From positions 1-26,580 of the forward strand of contig JASJFT010000359.1 in assembly GCA_030770425.1 (NCBI GenBank): a DNA stretch of 26,580 nt, in the 5' to 3' direction. Under the pieces are notes generated by a model that worked only from the letters and a program-made list of their open reading frames with translations, did not search any database and had not been told where the DNA came from. Every line of letters begins with the position of its first letter. Positions within the stretch are counted from its first letter, which is position 1. Positions 10,824 through 23,460 of this stretch are shown piece by piece. The DNA comes from Darksidea phi. Lineage: Eukaryota; Ascomycota; Dothideomycetes; Pleosporales; Lentitheciaceae. Position numbers and translations under genes: made by a program.

Positions 10824-13800
10824 ATCTATTACTATAATATATAAAGACTAGCCTTACTAAATTCTTTAAGCTATAGCTTATTACTAATATAGATAGTATT
10901 CTTTTCTTAACTAATTATTCTACTTACGTAGTAACCCCTAAGCGGGGTTTTAAAGGTACCTCTTAGCTAGATCTCTTAATTCTTCCTTTATATTAATATT
11001 ACTTACGTAGTCTACCCTTTTAGAACTTTTTATATATATTATTACTTCTTTATAAAGTTTATAATACTTCTCTAATAGCTTTTTATTTTAGGTAATCTAA
11101 TATTTAATTATTTAAGTTTATCTAATATTCCGCGAGAACCTCTTCGTAATTATTAAGAAAGATCTCGGGTTTCTATATATTATTCTTATATAACTACCCT
11201 AGCTACTTTATAAGAAAGAGCTTCTTATTATATATTATCTTATAGGTAAGGATAGCTTCGACTTTATATTAGTTACTATTATTAAGCTCCGAATACTATA
11301 TAGGGCTAGATCTAAAGTTTAAACCTTTTCTTAACTTAATCTACTTCTCTAGGAGTAATATATAGAAGATAGAATATAGCTAGGATATTAATAGGGGTAG
11401 CTCGAGCTAATAGCTTAGCTTTCTATACTTAGTTTAGATAATAAAGGGTTCTAAGTACTTCGTATCTAGCTTCTTTAAAGGGCGCTTAGTCTTAATATTT
11501 ATAATCTTTAGAATTACCTTTTTACTAATAGTAAAATACTTACTTATTCTCTTTAAGTTATATTAGTATTATTAGCTCTCTTAAGTATAGATTAATATAT
11601 TTTAAGTATTAGAAAACTATTATACCCGACTAGTTAAAAAGTCGATAACTCTCTAATATATACTTAGAGTCTTTCTATTTATACTCTAGTTACTAGGTAG
11701 TTAATAAAGCTAATACTTATCTTCTATATTATTAAAACCCTTAGATTTAATACCCGTCGTAACTTTAATAAGGTATATATTATAACTTAAATAAATCTTA
11801 AAGTTATATATATATTCTACTATTAATAGTAATTAATACTAGTTATTTTATTAATAGTTTAGGTATATCCGTAGGTATACTTTAAGCTCCTAATTCTAGT
11901 ATTTAGTTTAGCTATCTATTTATAGATAGAAGGTTATACTTATTTATTATTTAATATTAAAATAAAAGTATACGTCTAACTAGAATTTATTAGTAAAGAT
12001 AGAGTCCTAGTCTAAGATTAATAATAATAGAGGTCTAATCTTAGTAAATACCTTTATAAATAATAGGTTAGCTAATATACTTATAGTAATATTCTTTATT
12101 ATAGATAGGTACTAGACTAGCTTTAAAAAGTAGTTAATAAGTATTAGTATCGTATTATAGATATTATCCTTAAAATCCTTAGATTCTAGTAAATTAGTAA
12201 TAAAGTCTAAGAAGTAATTATACTATAACTTCTATAATAGAGGAATTAATTCTAGTAATCTCTATAGCTTATACCTTTATACTTTATTTATTTAGTATAC
12301 TATATAACCTTATATATACGTATTAACCTCTACTTAAAGCTTTAATTAATAGTACTTCCTTTATAAAAGTTTAATAGTCTTATCTACTCTATAATAACCC
12401 CTTAAAGGGTTATTATAATTCCTTATAAGAATAGCTTAACGAAGAGCTTTATTATTAGAAATCTATACTTTCTCTACTCTTTAAAGAATATCTTTTAGAT
12501 CTATAATCTATAAAGATACGTTCTTTTATTTTTCTCTATTCTTAGACTTTTATATATACTATATATTCTTATAATAGACTATATTATATTCCTATACTTT
12601 CTAGATATAGTTTAATAGTAATCTAGAGGTTTTCTAGCTAAAGGGTAAGTTATTATTTATAACTTCTAGTAAAGACTTATATAATATAAAGATAGAAAAT
12701 ACTTTATAATACTAAAGAAATATCGAAACTAGGTCTAAGTCTTTTAATTACTCTTTAGGTTTATCGTCTCTATCTATAAATAGATTAAGGTTAATAGATA
12801 ATATATTATTAAAAACTAATACTATACTAAGAGATTTTATAGTAGAATAATTTATACTATCTTTAAATACCTAATAGATTACTTATAAATTCTTATTAAT
12901 AAGATTAAATTCGTATACTATCTAATCTATAGTATATAAAGTTATAGACTTTCGGAGTATTTATATCTAAAGTTTATTTTAGAGTATAGGAAGTATAATA
13001 TTTCTTAGTACCTTCTCTTTCTTAAGCTAAAAGCCTTCGGTATAATTAGATTATTATAATAGTATATTAGCTAGATTCTTTATACTAGGCTTATATTTAA
13101 TCTCGAAGTTAAAATAAACTAACTCTTTAGTCTAGTATACTTACTTAAATAAGAGTACCTTTATAGTTATAAAATATCTTAGATTATTATAGTTATATAG
13201 TATATAAATAGTATCTAGAGTATATTTAAAATAGTATTATTACTATTTAAAAGTTTCTATAATAGTAAATAACTCTTTATTATAAATATTCTATTAAATC
13301 TATAGTCTAGTAAACTTATAATTAAAGAATATAACTAGTTTCTAGTACTTCTTTATTAAGAGTACTATTATTTATAGCTATAATAGAATAGCTACTATAG
13401 TAAACTTAGAGGTATTAGTAATAACTATTATAGGTTTTACTAGATTAAAGTACTAGAGAATAGGGGTTCTTATAAAGAGCTTATAGAGTATAAGAAATAT
13501 ATTATATATATTCTTTAATTAAAACTAAGAAATATACTACTTTATAGGACTCTTTTTAATTTTCTTTAACTTTCCTACTAATATATTTTTATTAGAATCT
13601 TATTAGACTAGTATTAGATTCTATATAAAGATTATATATTCTAGAAGTAGATAAATAATATCTAAGTAGTTATATATAAACTATTAATAAAAGTTTATAA
13701 ATTTAAGAAATATCTAGATATCCTAATAGTCCTTAGATTTCGACTACTCTTTAATTATTTAGACCTATACTAGGTCTATAACTACCCTATAGAGGATTAT

Positions 13801-15440
13801 AATAAAGTTAAGAAACTCTATTAACTTTATAGAAAAGGTATACTTTAAGATTTTATAATAAAGTTCCTAATTATATAACCTCTTAAGAACTTTATAAATA
13901 TACTATTTATAGTCCTCCTTCTCTTTAGAGTATATAAGAATATTATCTAAATAAATAATATATATCTTATTTAATAGATTACCTAAGACTCTATAGATAT
14001 ATAACTAAAATATAATAAATATATTTATAAGACTAAATAGTATTACTAGGTATTTAAAATAGCTATAGTATATTTTAAATACTATCTTCTACTTATTACC
14101 CTTCTTAATATATAATTAGTAATATACTTTATAGAGATTAAGTTTTATAAAAATCTTAATTCTAGATAGCTAGTCTAGTATTTTACTTATAAGAGGTATA
14201 AGGTAATAATTTTTAATTATTACCTTATTTAAACCCTTATAATTAATATATAATTAAAGTATACTATTAGCTTTAAATATAAAAAGTATTAGGGCCTCTA
14301 CTAGAGATTTACTAGGTTAAATCTATCCCTTCTTTAGAGAGTTATTAAGGTATTTCTTTAAGATCTTAAATTCTCTTTTAGAAAGATTATAAATAAAGAG
14401 ATTTAGTAGTATCTTTTCCTCTTTAAGATTAATAGTATAATTATACTCTAAGTTAAGAGTAATTCTACTAGTAAGTTTAGAACTAAAGTATTAAAACTAA
14501 TTATAAAGGTAATCTCGGACCTTTATAGCTTCCTTAGAGTTAATTTCCTTATTAGAATTATTATAAGAAGTATTTAAATAGTTCTTAGATTTTTATTACC
14601 CCTTTTAATAAAGAGCCGCGACCCTTTATAAAGGGGTATTTATTATTAATATTATAATCTAAGAGACTATAGCCTTAAGTAGTTATATTAATTTAGAGTA
14701 TTACTTTATATAATAGATAAGATAATTATAGAGTTATAGAGTCTAGTTTTTTAATTAAAGTAGTCCCTACTTATTTTAGTACTAAGTATTCTAAGGCTTA
14801 TTATCTCCTAAGGTTTATATTTTACTAATAGATATTTATAGATACTCTATAGTCTCTATAGTAGTAGAATACTAGAGTTAATACTCTTCTTTACTTATAA
14901 GTAATTAAGTATAGAAGCTTTCTAGGTATAGTATATATACTTTTTCTCTAGGTTATAGCTATTATAGTAGGTTATTAGATATTACCTTAATCTTAATATA
15001 CTTAACTACTATTCTCCTATCCTACTATTTAAAAGATCCCTTTTAATAATTTATTTAGGGGTCTACCTTATATAGCTATAGCTAGTTAAGGATAAGATTA
15101 TAGCTATCTATAGAAGTAGTCTAAAATACTTAAAAACCTATTATTCTTATTATATCTTAAGAATTCTATATCGTTATTATAATAATATATAGCTCTTTTA
15201 GATATAGTAGTATACTAAAGACTTAATATATTTAGGACTTTATATATAATAATATTTTAGAAAGGTTCTACTATAGTATAAGGTTCTCCCTAATAATATT
15301 TAAGTCTAATTCTATATTAAAAAGACTCTAGACCTATATTAAAACGTTTATAAGAAGGTAAACTCTTATATTACTAATAATTTATAAGGATTTACTATTA
15401 GTATTTAGCCCTAGTAGTATTATAATAATATTAGTAATTA
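10824..15440 (-). pseudogene. pol: Pol of copy 2: RT, RNase H, integrase, chromodomain, RIP-inactivated
   Basis: Minus-strand copy of the family B pol. The RT active-site box is at 13927-13953 and reads Tyr-Leu-Asp-Asn, with the second catalytic Asp changed to Asn. The integrase segment around the Gln-Thr-Asp-Gly-Gln-Thr-Glu-Arg motif lies at about 11885-11940. The chromodomain is at about 11123-11275. It keeps Val-Glu-Ala-Ile-Leu, a Lys-Trp-Leu-Gly equivalent with the Trp codon turned to TAG, and a Pro-Glu after another lost Trp, and here is closer to the family pattern than in copy 3. Gag lies upstream in another frame and ORF3 downstream. Limits are transferred from copy 3. Confidence 0.85.
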
Positions 15441-16944
15441 GAACTTATCTTTTTTTAAGGACGAGTTAGTTTTTCCTTCTTAAGATTTATTTAATCTATT
15501 ATTACCTTTAGAATAGTATTTCTAATAGTTCTTCTTTTAGTTAGTCTTAGATTAGAATGTTAATACTATACTCTTAAAGTATAATAGGGTCCTTAATAAA
15601 GACTACCTAGTATTACTCTACTAAGAGGACTTTTAATTTTATTTCTTCTAGCTAGAATTACTTAAAGCTATTAGAGACGTAGTATACTTTTTATTTATAG
15701 TTAAACTAGGGCTAGAAACCTTTAGAAGAGTAGCTAGTATAAAAATAAAGTATACTATTATCTTTACGTCCTATAAAGTATATTTAAATTATATCTAAAT
15801 TTAAATATTTTTAAACTAGCTACCCCTTTATATCTTATAATATAAAGATTCTAAATATTTACTTTAAATTATAGATATCTTTAATATATTAAGACTTATA
15901 TTACTACTAAAAGACTTTACCTTTAAGATAGCTTTACGAGTTATAAAGTAGTTAAAGAAGAAATTAAAGCTATCGTCTTAATACTACTTAATATTCTAAA
16001 ACTTAAAGTAGTTATTAAACTTTATTAGAATAGGGTTCTTTATAAGACTCTTAAGCTTTATCTATAGCTAGAGCTATATAATAACTTTACTATCGTTAAT
16101 TACTTAGTCTAGAAGGTTATAATATATATTATTCTTAACGAGCGTTATAACCTATATAGTCTACTTAAGAGTATTAGTAATAGTAAAGTTAATTTAGAAG
16201 AGACTATTAATATCCTTAATCTAATAATTTATAGCTTAAATCGTTGGGGTTTTCTTTAATAATCCTAGTATAGGAGGATTTTTAACCTTAATTAGATTAG
16301 ATAGCCCTTAACGAGTATTATTTACTAAAGGTAGACTAGTTATAGTTTAAAGAGTACCCGTAGCTAGTTTAAAGACTACTTAGATTATATTAAGATTTAC
16401 TTAGATAGTCTTAATCTAGTTAACTAGTACGCTCTAATATTAAAGATTAATTAGGGTTTCTATTATTTTTACTAGAAGTACTTCCTCTAGGGCCGGAATA
16501 TAAATAGATATAGTATAGAATATATCTAGGTAATTACTACCTATTAGAGTATTATTAGCTCCTAATATAGATAGTATAGTAGGAGCTAGAGATTAGTATA
16601 GTTAGAATCTACTTTTATAAACTATATTTTCGTAGCTAGATATCCTATTATTTCTTCGTATAGATTAGTAGTCCCTATTAGTTATAGTTATTATTAGGAC
16701 TCTACTAAAAGATAGTAGTTTATTAGATATCTCTAAGGTATTTCTACTATTATACCGTACGTAGGTTATAGGAGTTTTAGAGATATATTAATCCTTCTAA
16801 ATATTTTTAGAATTAAATAGATCTCTTAACTAGTAGTTATCCTCGTTATCCGATTCTAGTTCTTAAACTTATTATTTATTAAACTCGGGGTACTATTAGT
16901 ATACTTCGTCGACTAACTATACGTCGGGGTTATTTTATCTACTA
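15441..16944 (-). pseudogene. gag: Gag of copy 2, RIP-inactivated
   Basis: Minus-strand counterpart of the copy 3 gag frame (17343-18840), with the same coding-like composition and RIP-type stops. The segments 15183-15766 and 15767-16388 reappear as the flanks of copy 2 itself, because copy 2 landed in an older gag of this family. The insertion of copy 3 at 16983 lies about 40 bases upstream of the coding frame, so the gag frame is not broken by it. The start is approximate because ATG codons are destroyed by RIP. Confidence 0.75.
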
Positions 16945-16983
16945 GATAGATAGATACTAGAGTAAGTACTCTTCTTTAAATAG
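16945..16983 (-). other. 5' leader of copy 2, inner part
   Basis: The piece of the copy 2 leader between gag and the insertion point of copy 3. It joins 25566 when copy 3 is removed: the joined sequence is the reverse complement of copy 3 leader positions around 17281-17330. Confidence 0.8.
16979..16983. repeat. Target-site duplication, left copy (aatag)
   Basis: Five bases directly left of the copy 3 5' LTR, matched by aatag at 25561-25565 directly right of its 3' LTR. One of the two copies belongs to the original leader of copy 2. Confidence 0.85.
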
Positions 16984-17169
16984 TATTATACCTACTTCTA
17001 CTAGAGAACTCTTAGATTATTATTAACCTAGCTATAGTTACGTACTAGACCCTATATAGTTCTACGTCCTACTATTATATCTTTTTAAGAATTTATCTTA
17101 TCTCTATTTAAATATAACCCTTTTACTATCTTAGTATTTCTATACCTATTTACCTATACGTACCTTATA
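16984..17169 (+). repeat. 5' LTR of copy 3 (186 bp)
   Basis: Pairs with 25375-25560, same length, with about 14 differences, all transitions. Ends are TA...TA, consistent with RIP of TG...CA. No promoter motif can be trusted in this mutated sequence. Confidence 0.92.
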
Positions 17170-17342
17170 ATTCGAATTCTTTCTACTTCTTTTTAAGGAC
17201 TAGTAGTACGGCGTCGATACTAAAAGCTAATACTTTAAAAGTTCTTATTAATTATACTATATAATACCTATTTAAAGCTATTAGTATACCTCCTTATACT
17301 ATCTACTTAAAGAAGAGTACTTACTCCGGTACCTATTCGTCT
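17170..17342 (+). other. 5' leader of copy 3 with atypical primer-binding region
   Basis: The 173 bases between the LTR and gag. The first bases after the LTR (attcgaat, then a pyrimidine-rich stretch) do not begin with the TGG-like start of a tRNA-complementary primer site. RIP would turn TGG into TAG or TAA, but what is seen begins ATT. The same start is present next to the LTR at 25686 (reverse complement). Either the primer site is offset, or the family primes in another way, as self-priming Tf1-like elements do. Confidence 0.5.
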
Positions 17343-18840
17343 AGTAGACGAAATAATCCTAATATATAGCTAGTTAGCGAAGTATATTAGTAGTATCCTA
17401 AGTTTAGCGAATAATAAGTTTAGGAACTAGAATTAGACGATAAGAATAACTACTAGCTAGGGGACCCGTTTAACTCTAAAAATATTTAGAAGGGTTAATA
17501 CGTCTCTAAAACCCCTACGATCTATATACGGTATAATAGTAAAAATATCTTAGAAATATCTAATAAGCTACTATCTTTTAATAGAGTCTTAATAATAGTT
17601 ATAACTAATAGGGACTATTAATCTACGCGAGGAAATAATAGGATATCTAGCTATAAAAATATAGCTCGTATAAGTAGATTTTAACTATACTAATACTTAG
17701 CTCCTACTATACTACCTATATTAGGAGCTAATAATACTCTAATAGATAGTAATTACTTAGATATAGCCCGTATTATATCTATCTATACTCTAGTCTTAGG
17801 TAAAGTACTTCTAATTAAGATAGTATAAATACTACTCGACCTTTAATACTAGAGTATACTAGTTAACTAGATCGAGACTATATAAGTAGACCTTACTATA
17901 GTCTAAGTAGCCTTTAGACTAATTATAGTAATCCCTTAGACTACGGCCGACCTACCCCTAGTAGATAATACTTATTAGGGACTATCTAATCTAACTAAGA
18001 TTAGGAACCCTTCTATACTAGACTTAATAAAGAAAATTCTAACGACCTAAGCTATAGACTATTAGATTAAAGATATTAATAGTCTCTTTTAAATTAACTT
18101 TATTATTACTAATACTCTTAAGTATACTATATAGGTTATAATACTTATTAAGAATAATATATATTATAATCTACTAGACCGAGCTATTAATAATAGTAAA
18201 GTTATTATATAACCCTAGCTATAGATAAAGCTTAAGAGTCTTATAAAGGACCCCGTTCTAACGAAGTTTAATAACTACTTTAAGTTTTAGAATATTAAAT
18301 AGTACTAAAATAATAGCTTTAACTTCTTTTTTAACTATTTTATAACTCGTAAAGTTATTCTAAAAGTAAAGTCTTTTAGTAGCGATATAAGCCCTAATAT
18401 ATTAAAGATATCTATAGTATAAAGTAAATATCTAGAATCTTTATATTATAAAATATAAAGAGATAGCTAGCTTAAGAATATATAAACTTAGATATAGTTC
18501 GAACGTATTTTATAGAATATAAAGATAGTAGTACGCTCTACCTCTATACTAGCTACTCTTTTAAAGGTTTCCGGCCCTAATTTAACTATAAGTAAAAAGT
18601 ATACTATATTTTTAGTAACTTTAAGTAATTCCGGCTAGAAGAAATAGAATTAGAAGTCCTCTTAGTAGAGTAATACTAGATAGTTTCTATTAAAAACCCC
18701 GTTACGCTTTAAGAGCGTAGTATTAATATCCTAATTAAAGACTAATTAAAAGAAGAACTATTAGAAGTATTACTCTAAAGGTAATAATAGATTAAATAAA
18801 ACTTAAGAAAAGAAAGCTAACTCGTTCTTAAAAAAAGATA
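17343..18840 (+). pseudogene. gag: Gag of copy 3, RIP-inactivated
   Basis: The frame with codon starts divisible by 3 is coherent for about 500 codons, a usual Gag length. RIP stops fall at plausible Gln and Trp codons. The first half is variable and polar. The stretch about 18160-18540 (many Phe, Asn, Tyr and Lys with former Trp or Gln sites) lies where retrotransposon capsid domains sit. The last part, 18550-18840, is basic, as expected of a nucleic-acid-binding C-terminus, but I could not confirm a Cys-His zinc knuckle. Pol follows in the -1 frame with a likely overlap near 18840. The start is approximate because RIP removes ATG. The equivalent of position 18525 is where copy 2 broke the gag of copy 1. 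Confidence 0.75.
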
Positions 18841-21800
18841 AGCTCTAGTTATTAATATTACTATAATACTACTAAGACTAAATACTAATAGTAAATTCTT
18901 ATAAATTATTAGTAATATAAGGATATACCTCTCTATAGACGTTCTAATATAGGTCTAGAACCTTTTTAATATAGAATTAGACTTAAATATTATTAGGGAG
19001 GACCTTATACTATAATAGAACCTCTCTAAGGTATTATTATATATAAAGCTATAAATATATTAAGTCTCTAGTATATTACTATATTTAGGAGAGCTATATA
19101 TTATTATAATAATAATATAGGACTCTTAAGATATAATAAGAATAATAGATTCTTAAGTATTTTAAACTACCCCTATAAATAGCTACGATCTTATCCTCGA
19201 CTAGCTATAGCTATATAAGATAGACTCTTAAATAGATTACTAAAAGAAATCTTTTAAGTAGTAGAATAGGAGTATAATAGCCGAGTATATCGAAGTTAAG
19301 GTAATATCTAATAACTTAATATAATAGCTATAATCTAGGAAGAAAGTATATATACTATATCTAAGAAGTTTTTATACTTAATTACTTATAAGTAAAGAAG
19401 AGTATTAACTCTAATTCTCTAATATAGTAGAGGTTATAGAATGTTTATAGATATCTATTAATAAGATATAAACCCTAGAAGGTAATAAGTCTTAAAATAC
19501 TTAATACTAGAATAAATAGGGCTTACTCTAGTTAAAAAATTAGACCCTATAACTCTATAATTACCTTATCTACTATATAAAGTAATACCCTAAACTAGTA
19601 TAACTACCTAAGGCTATAGTCTTCCGGGTTATAGTATTAGTAATAAATACCCCTTTATAGAGGATTATAGCTCTTTATTAAAAGAGGTAATAGAAGTCTA
19701 ATAACTATCTAGATACTTCTTATAATAATTCTAATAAAGAAATCGACTCTAAGAAAGCTATAAAGGTATTAAAATACCTTTATAATTAGTTTTAGTACTT
19801 TAGTTCTAAGTTTACTAATAGAATTACTTTTAATTTAGAGTATAACTATATTATTAATTTTAAGAAGAGAAAGATACTATTAAATCTACCTATTTATAAT
19901 CTCTTTAGAAGAGAACTTAAAATTTTAAAGGAATACCTTAATAACTCTCTAGAGAAGAGGTAGATTTAATCTAATAAGTCTCTAATAGGGGTCCTAATAC
20001 TTTTCGTACCTAAAACTAATAATATACTTTAATTATATATTAATTATAAAGGTTTAAATAAGGTAATAATTAAAAATTATTACTCTATATCCCTTATAAG
20101 TAAGATACTAAACTAGCTATCTAGAGCTAAGGTCTTTATAAAACTTAATCTCTATAAAGTATATTATTAATTATATATTAAGAAGAGTAATAAGTAGAAG
20201 ATAGTATTTAAAATATATTATAGCTATTTTAAATATTTAGTAATATCGTTTAGTTTTATAAATATATCTACTATATTTTAGTTATATATCTATAGAGTTT
20301 TAGGTAGTCTATTAGATAAAATATATATTATTTATTTAGATAATATTCTTATATACTCTAAAAAGAAGAAGGATTATAAATAATATATTTATAAAGTCCT
20401 TAAGAGATTATATAATTAGGAACTCTATTATAAAATCTTAAAGTATACTTTCTCTACGAAATTAGTAGAGTTTTTTAACTTTATAGTAATTCTCTATAAG
20501 GTAGTTATAGACCTAATACGGGTCTAAATAATTAAAGAGTAGTTAGAGTCTAAGGACTATTAGAATATCTAAGTATTTCTTAGATTTATAAACTTTTACT
20601 AATAGTTTATATATAACTACTTAAATATTATTTATCTACTTCTAGAATATATAACCTCTATATAGAATCTAACGCCGGTCTAATAAGATTCTAGTAAAGA
20701 TATATTAGTAGGAAAGTTAAAGAAGATTAAGAAGAATTTTATAAAGTAGTATATCTCTTAGTTTTAACTAAAGGATATATATAATATATTTCTTATACTT
20801 TATAAACTCTTTATAAAAGTCTCTATCCTCTAGTACTTTAACTTAGTAAAACCTATAATAGTTATTACTAATACCTCTAAGTTTACTATAGTAGCTATCC
20901 TATTATAGTTATAAATAATAATACTCTTAATAAAAAAATACTAGAAACTAGTTATATTCTTTAATTATAAGTTTACTAGACTATAGATTTAGTAGAATAC
21001 TTATAATAAAGAGTTATTTACTATTATAGAAATCTTTAGATAGTAATAATACTATTTTAAGTATACTTTAGATACTATCTATATATTATATAACTATAAT
21101 AATCTAAGGTATTTTATAACTACGAAGGTACTCTTACTTAAGTAAGTATACTAGACTAAAGAGTTAACTTATTTTAACTTTAAGATTAAATATAAGTCTA
21201 GTATAAAGAATCTAGTTAATATACTATTATAATAACCTAATTATACTAAAGACTTTTAGCTTAAAAAGAGAAGAATACTAAGAAATATTATACTTTCTAT
21301 ACTTTAAAATAAACTCTAAATATAAATACTTCGGAAGCTTATAACTTTATATATTAAAGATTAAATAACGTATAAATTTAATCTTATTAATAAGAATTTA
21401 TAAGTAACCTATTAGGAATTTAAAGATAGTACGAACTATTTTACTATAAGATCCCCTAGTATAATATTAGTTTTTAATAATATATTATCTATTAATCTTA
21501 ATCTATCTATAGATAGGGATAATAAATCTAGAGAGTAATTAGAAAGCTTAGACCTAACTTTAATATTCCTTTAGTATTATAAAGTATTTTCTACCTCTAT
21601 ATTATATAAGTCTTTACTAAAAGTTATAAATAATGACTCGTTCTTTAGCTAGAAAACCCCTAGGCTACTATCGGACTATATTTAGGAAGTATAGAAATAT
21701 AATATAGTTTATTATAAGAATATATAGTATATATAAAAGTTTAAGAGTAAAGAAAAATAAAAGAATACGCTTTTATAGATTATAGATCTAAAAGATATTC

Positions 21801-23460
21801 TTTAAAAAGTAGAGAAAGTATAGATTCCTAATAATAAAGCTCTTTATTAAGCTATTCTTACGAGGAATTATAATAACCCTTTAAAGGATTATTATAAAGT
21901 AGATAAGACTATTAAACTCCTATAAAGAAAGTACTATTAGTTAAAGTTTTAAGTAGAGGTTAATATATACGTACGAGACTATATAGTATACTAAATAAAT
22001 AAAGTATAAAGGTATAAGCTATAGAAGTTACTAGAATTAATTCTTCTACTATAAAAGCTATAGTATAATTACTCTTTAGACTTTATTACTAATCTACTAG
22101 AATCTAAGAATTCTAAGGGTAACGTCTACGATATAGTACTAGTACTTATCGACTACTTTTTAAAGCTAGTCTAGTATCTATTTATAATAAAGAATATTAC
22201 TATAAGTATATTAGTCGACCTATTATTTATAGAAGTATTTACTAAAGTCGGACCCCTATTATTACTAATCTTAGACTAGGACTCTATCTTTACTAGTAAA
22301 TTCTAGTTAGATATATACTTTTATTTTAATATTAAATAATAAATAAATATAGCCTTCTACCTATAGATAGATAGCTAAACTAAATATTAAAATTAGGAGC
22401 TTAAAGTATACCTATAGATATACCTAAACTATTAGTAGAATAACTAGTATTAGCTACTCCTAATAGTAGAATACGTATATAACTCTAAGATTTATTTAAG
22501 TTATAGTATATATTCTATTAAGGTCGTAATAGATATTAAATCTAAAGGTTTTAATAATATAGAAGATAAGTATTAGCTCTATTAACTACTTAGTAACTAG
22601 AGTATAGACGAAAAGACTCTAAATATATATTAGAAAGTCGTTAACTTTCTAACTAGCTAGGTATAATAGTTTTCTAATACTTAGAATATATTAACCTATA
22701 CTTAAGAAAGCTAGTAATACTAGTATAACTTAAAGAGAATAAGTAAGTACTTTACTATCGATAAAAAGATAATCCTAAAGATTACTAATATTAAGACTAA
22801 GTACTCTTTAAAGAAGTTAGATATAAAGTACTTAAGACCCTTTACTATTTAAACTAAGTACGGGAAGCTAAGCTACTAGTTTAAACTACCTCTATTAATA
22901 TTCTAACTATATCCTATCTTCTATATATCTCTTCTAGAGAAATAGATAGAGCTAAGAGAAGATTTAAACTTTAGACCTAAATCTATATAGTATCTAGAGC
23001 TTAATAATAGTAACTAATATAAAGTTAAAGCTATTCTTATATATAAAATAGTATATAATAAGAAGCTCTTCCTTATAAAGTAGCTAGATTAGCTATATAA
23101 AAATAGTATATAGAAGCCCGAAGCCTCTCTTAATAATTATAATAAGGTTCTTATAGAATATTAGACGAATCTAGATAATTAAATATTAGGTCGTTTAAAG
23201 TAAAAAGCTACTAGAGAAGTATTATAACCTTTATAAAGGAATAATAACGTATATAAGAAATTCTAAAGAGGTAGACTATATAAGTAATATTAATACGAAG
23301 AAAGAGCTAAGAGATCTAGTTAAAAGGTACTCTTAAAACTCTACTTAGAAGATACTATATAAGTAGAATAATTAGTTAAAAAAGAGGACGCTATCTACTT
23401 TAGTAATAAGCTACGACTTAAAGGATTTAGTAAGACTAGCCTTTATAAATTATAGTAATA
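18841..23460 (+). pseudogene. pol: Pol of copy 3: RT, RNase H, integrase, chromodomain, RIP-inactivated
   Basis: One frame (codon starts at 2 modulo 3) holds for about 4.6 kb. RT covers about 19970-20520: Leu-Phe-Val-Pro-Lys at 20000-20014, then the active-site box at 20333-20359 reading Tyr-Leu-Asp-Asn-Ile-Leu-Ile-Tyr-Ser, where the second Asp is now Asn. The connection and RNase H region is about 20550-21150. The integrase core has Asp at 22151-22153 and Asp at 22274-22276. The Glu 36 codons later, in the Gln-Thr-Glu-Arg motif, is Lys at 22382-22384. A chromodomain follows at 23018-23170 (Val-Lys-Ala-Ile-Leu, Leu-Ile-Lys-stop, Lys-Pro-Glu). The protease should lie near the start, but I could not find its Asp-Ser-Gly motif. 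Inactive. Confidence 0.9.
23018..23170 (+). other. Chromodomain of copy 3 integrase
   Basis: The segment after the integrase has the chromodomain order: a Tyr-x-Val-x-Ala-Ile-Leu strand, the strand that ends Lys-Trp (Trp codon now TAG), and an x-Pro-Glu motif after another former Trp, then Leu/Tyr-rich helix residues. The homologous part of copy 2 (11123-11275, minus strand) keeps Val-Glu-Ala-Ile-Leu and Leu-Gly after the lost Trp, which strengthens the call. In known chromoviruses this domain binds methylated histone H3 Lys9 chromatin and directs integration there. Confidence 0.75.

Noticed and set aside
8708..17169. LTRs at 8708 and 16984 as the two ends of one element
   Set aside because: They are in inverted orientation. 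The direct-orientation pairs (16984 with 25375, 8708 with 25686) fit the element lengths and have matching 5-bp duplications.
17170..17200. tRNA-like 3' end after the LTR (TTCGAAT followed by CC and a T run)
   Set aside because: It resembles a tRNA T-loop in sense orientation, but the preceding bases cannot form the T stem, no anticodon arm is present, and a primer site would need the antisense strand.
18660..18730. Cys-His zinc knuckle at the end of gag
   Set aside because: A His-like codon and neighbouring candidates were found, but the Cys spacing C-x2-C-x4-H-x4-C could not be made consistent in both copies.
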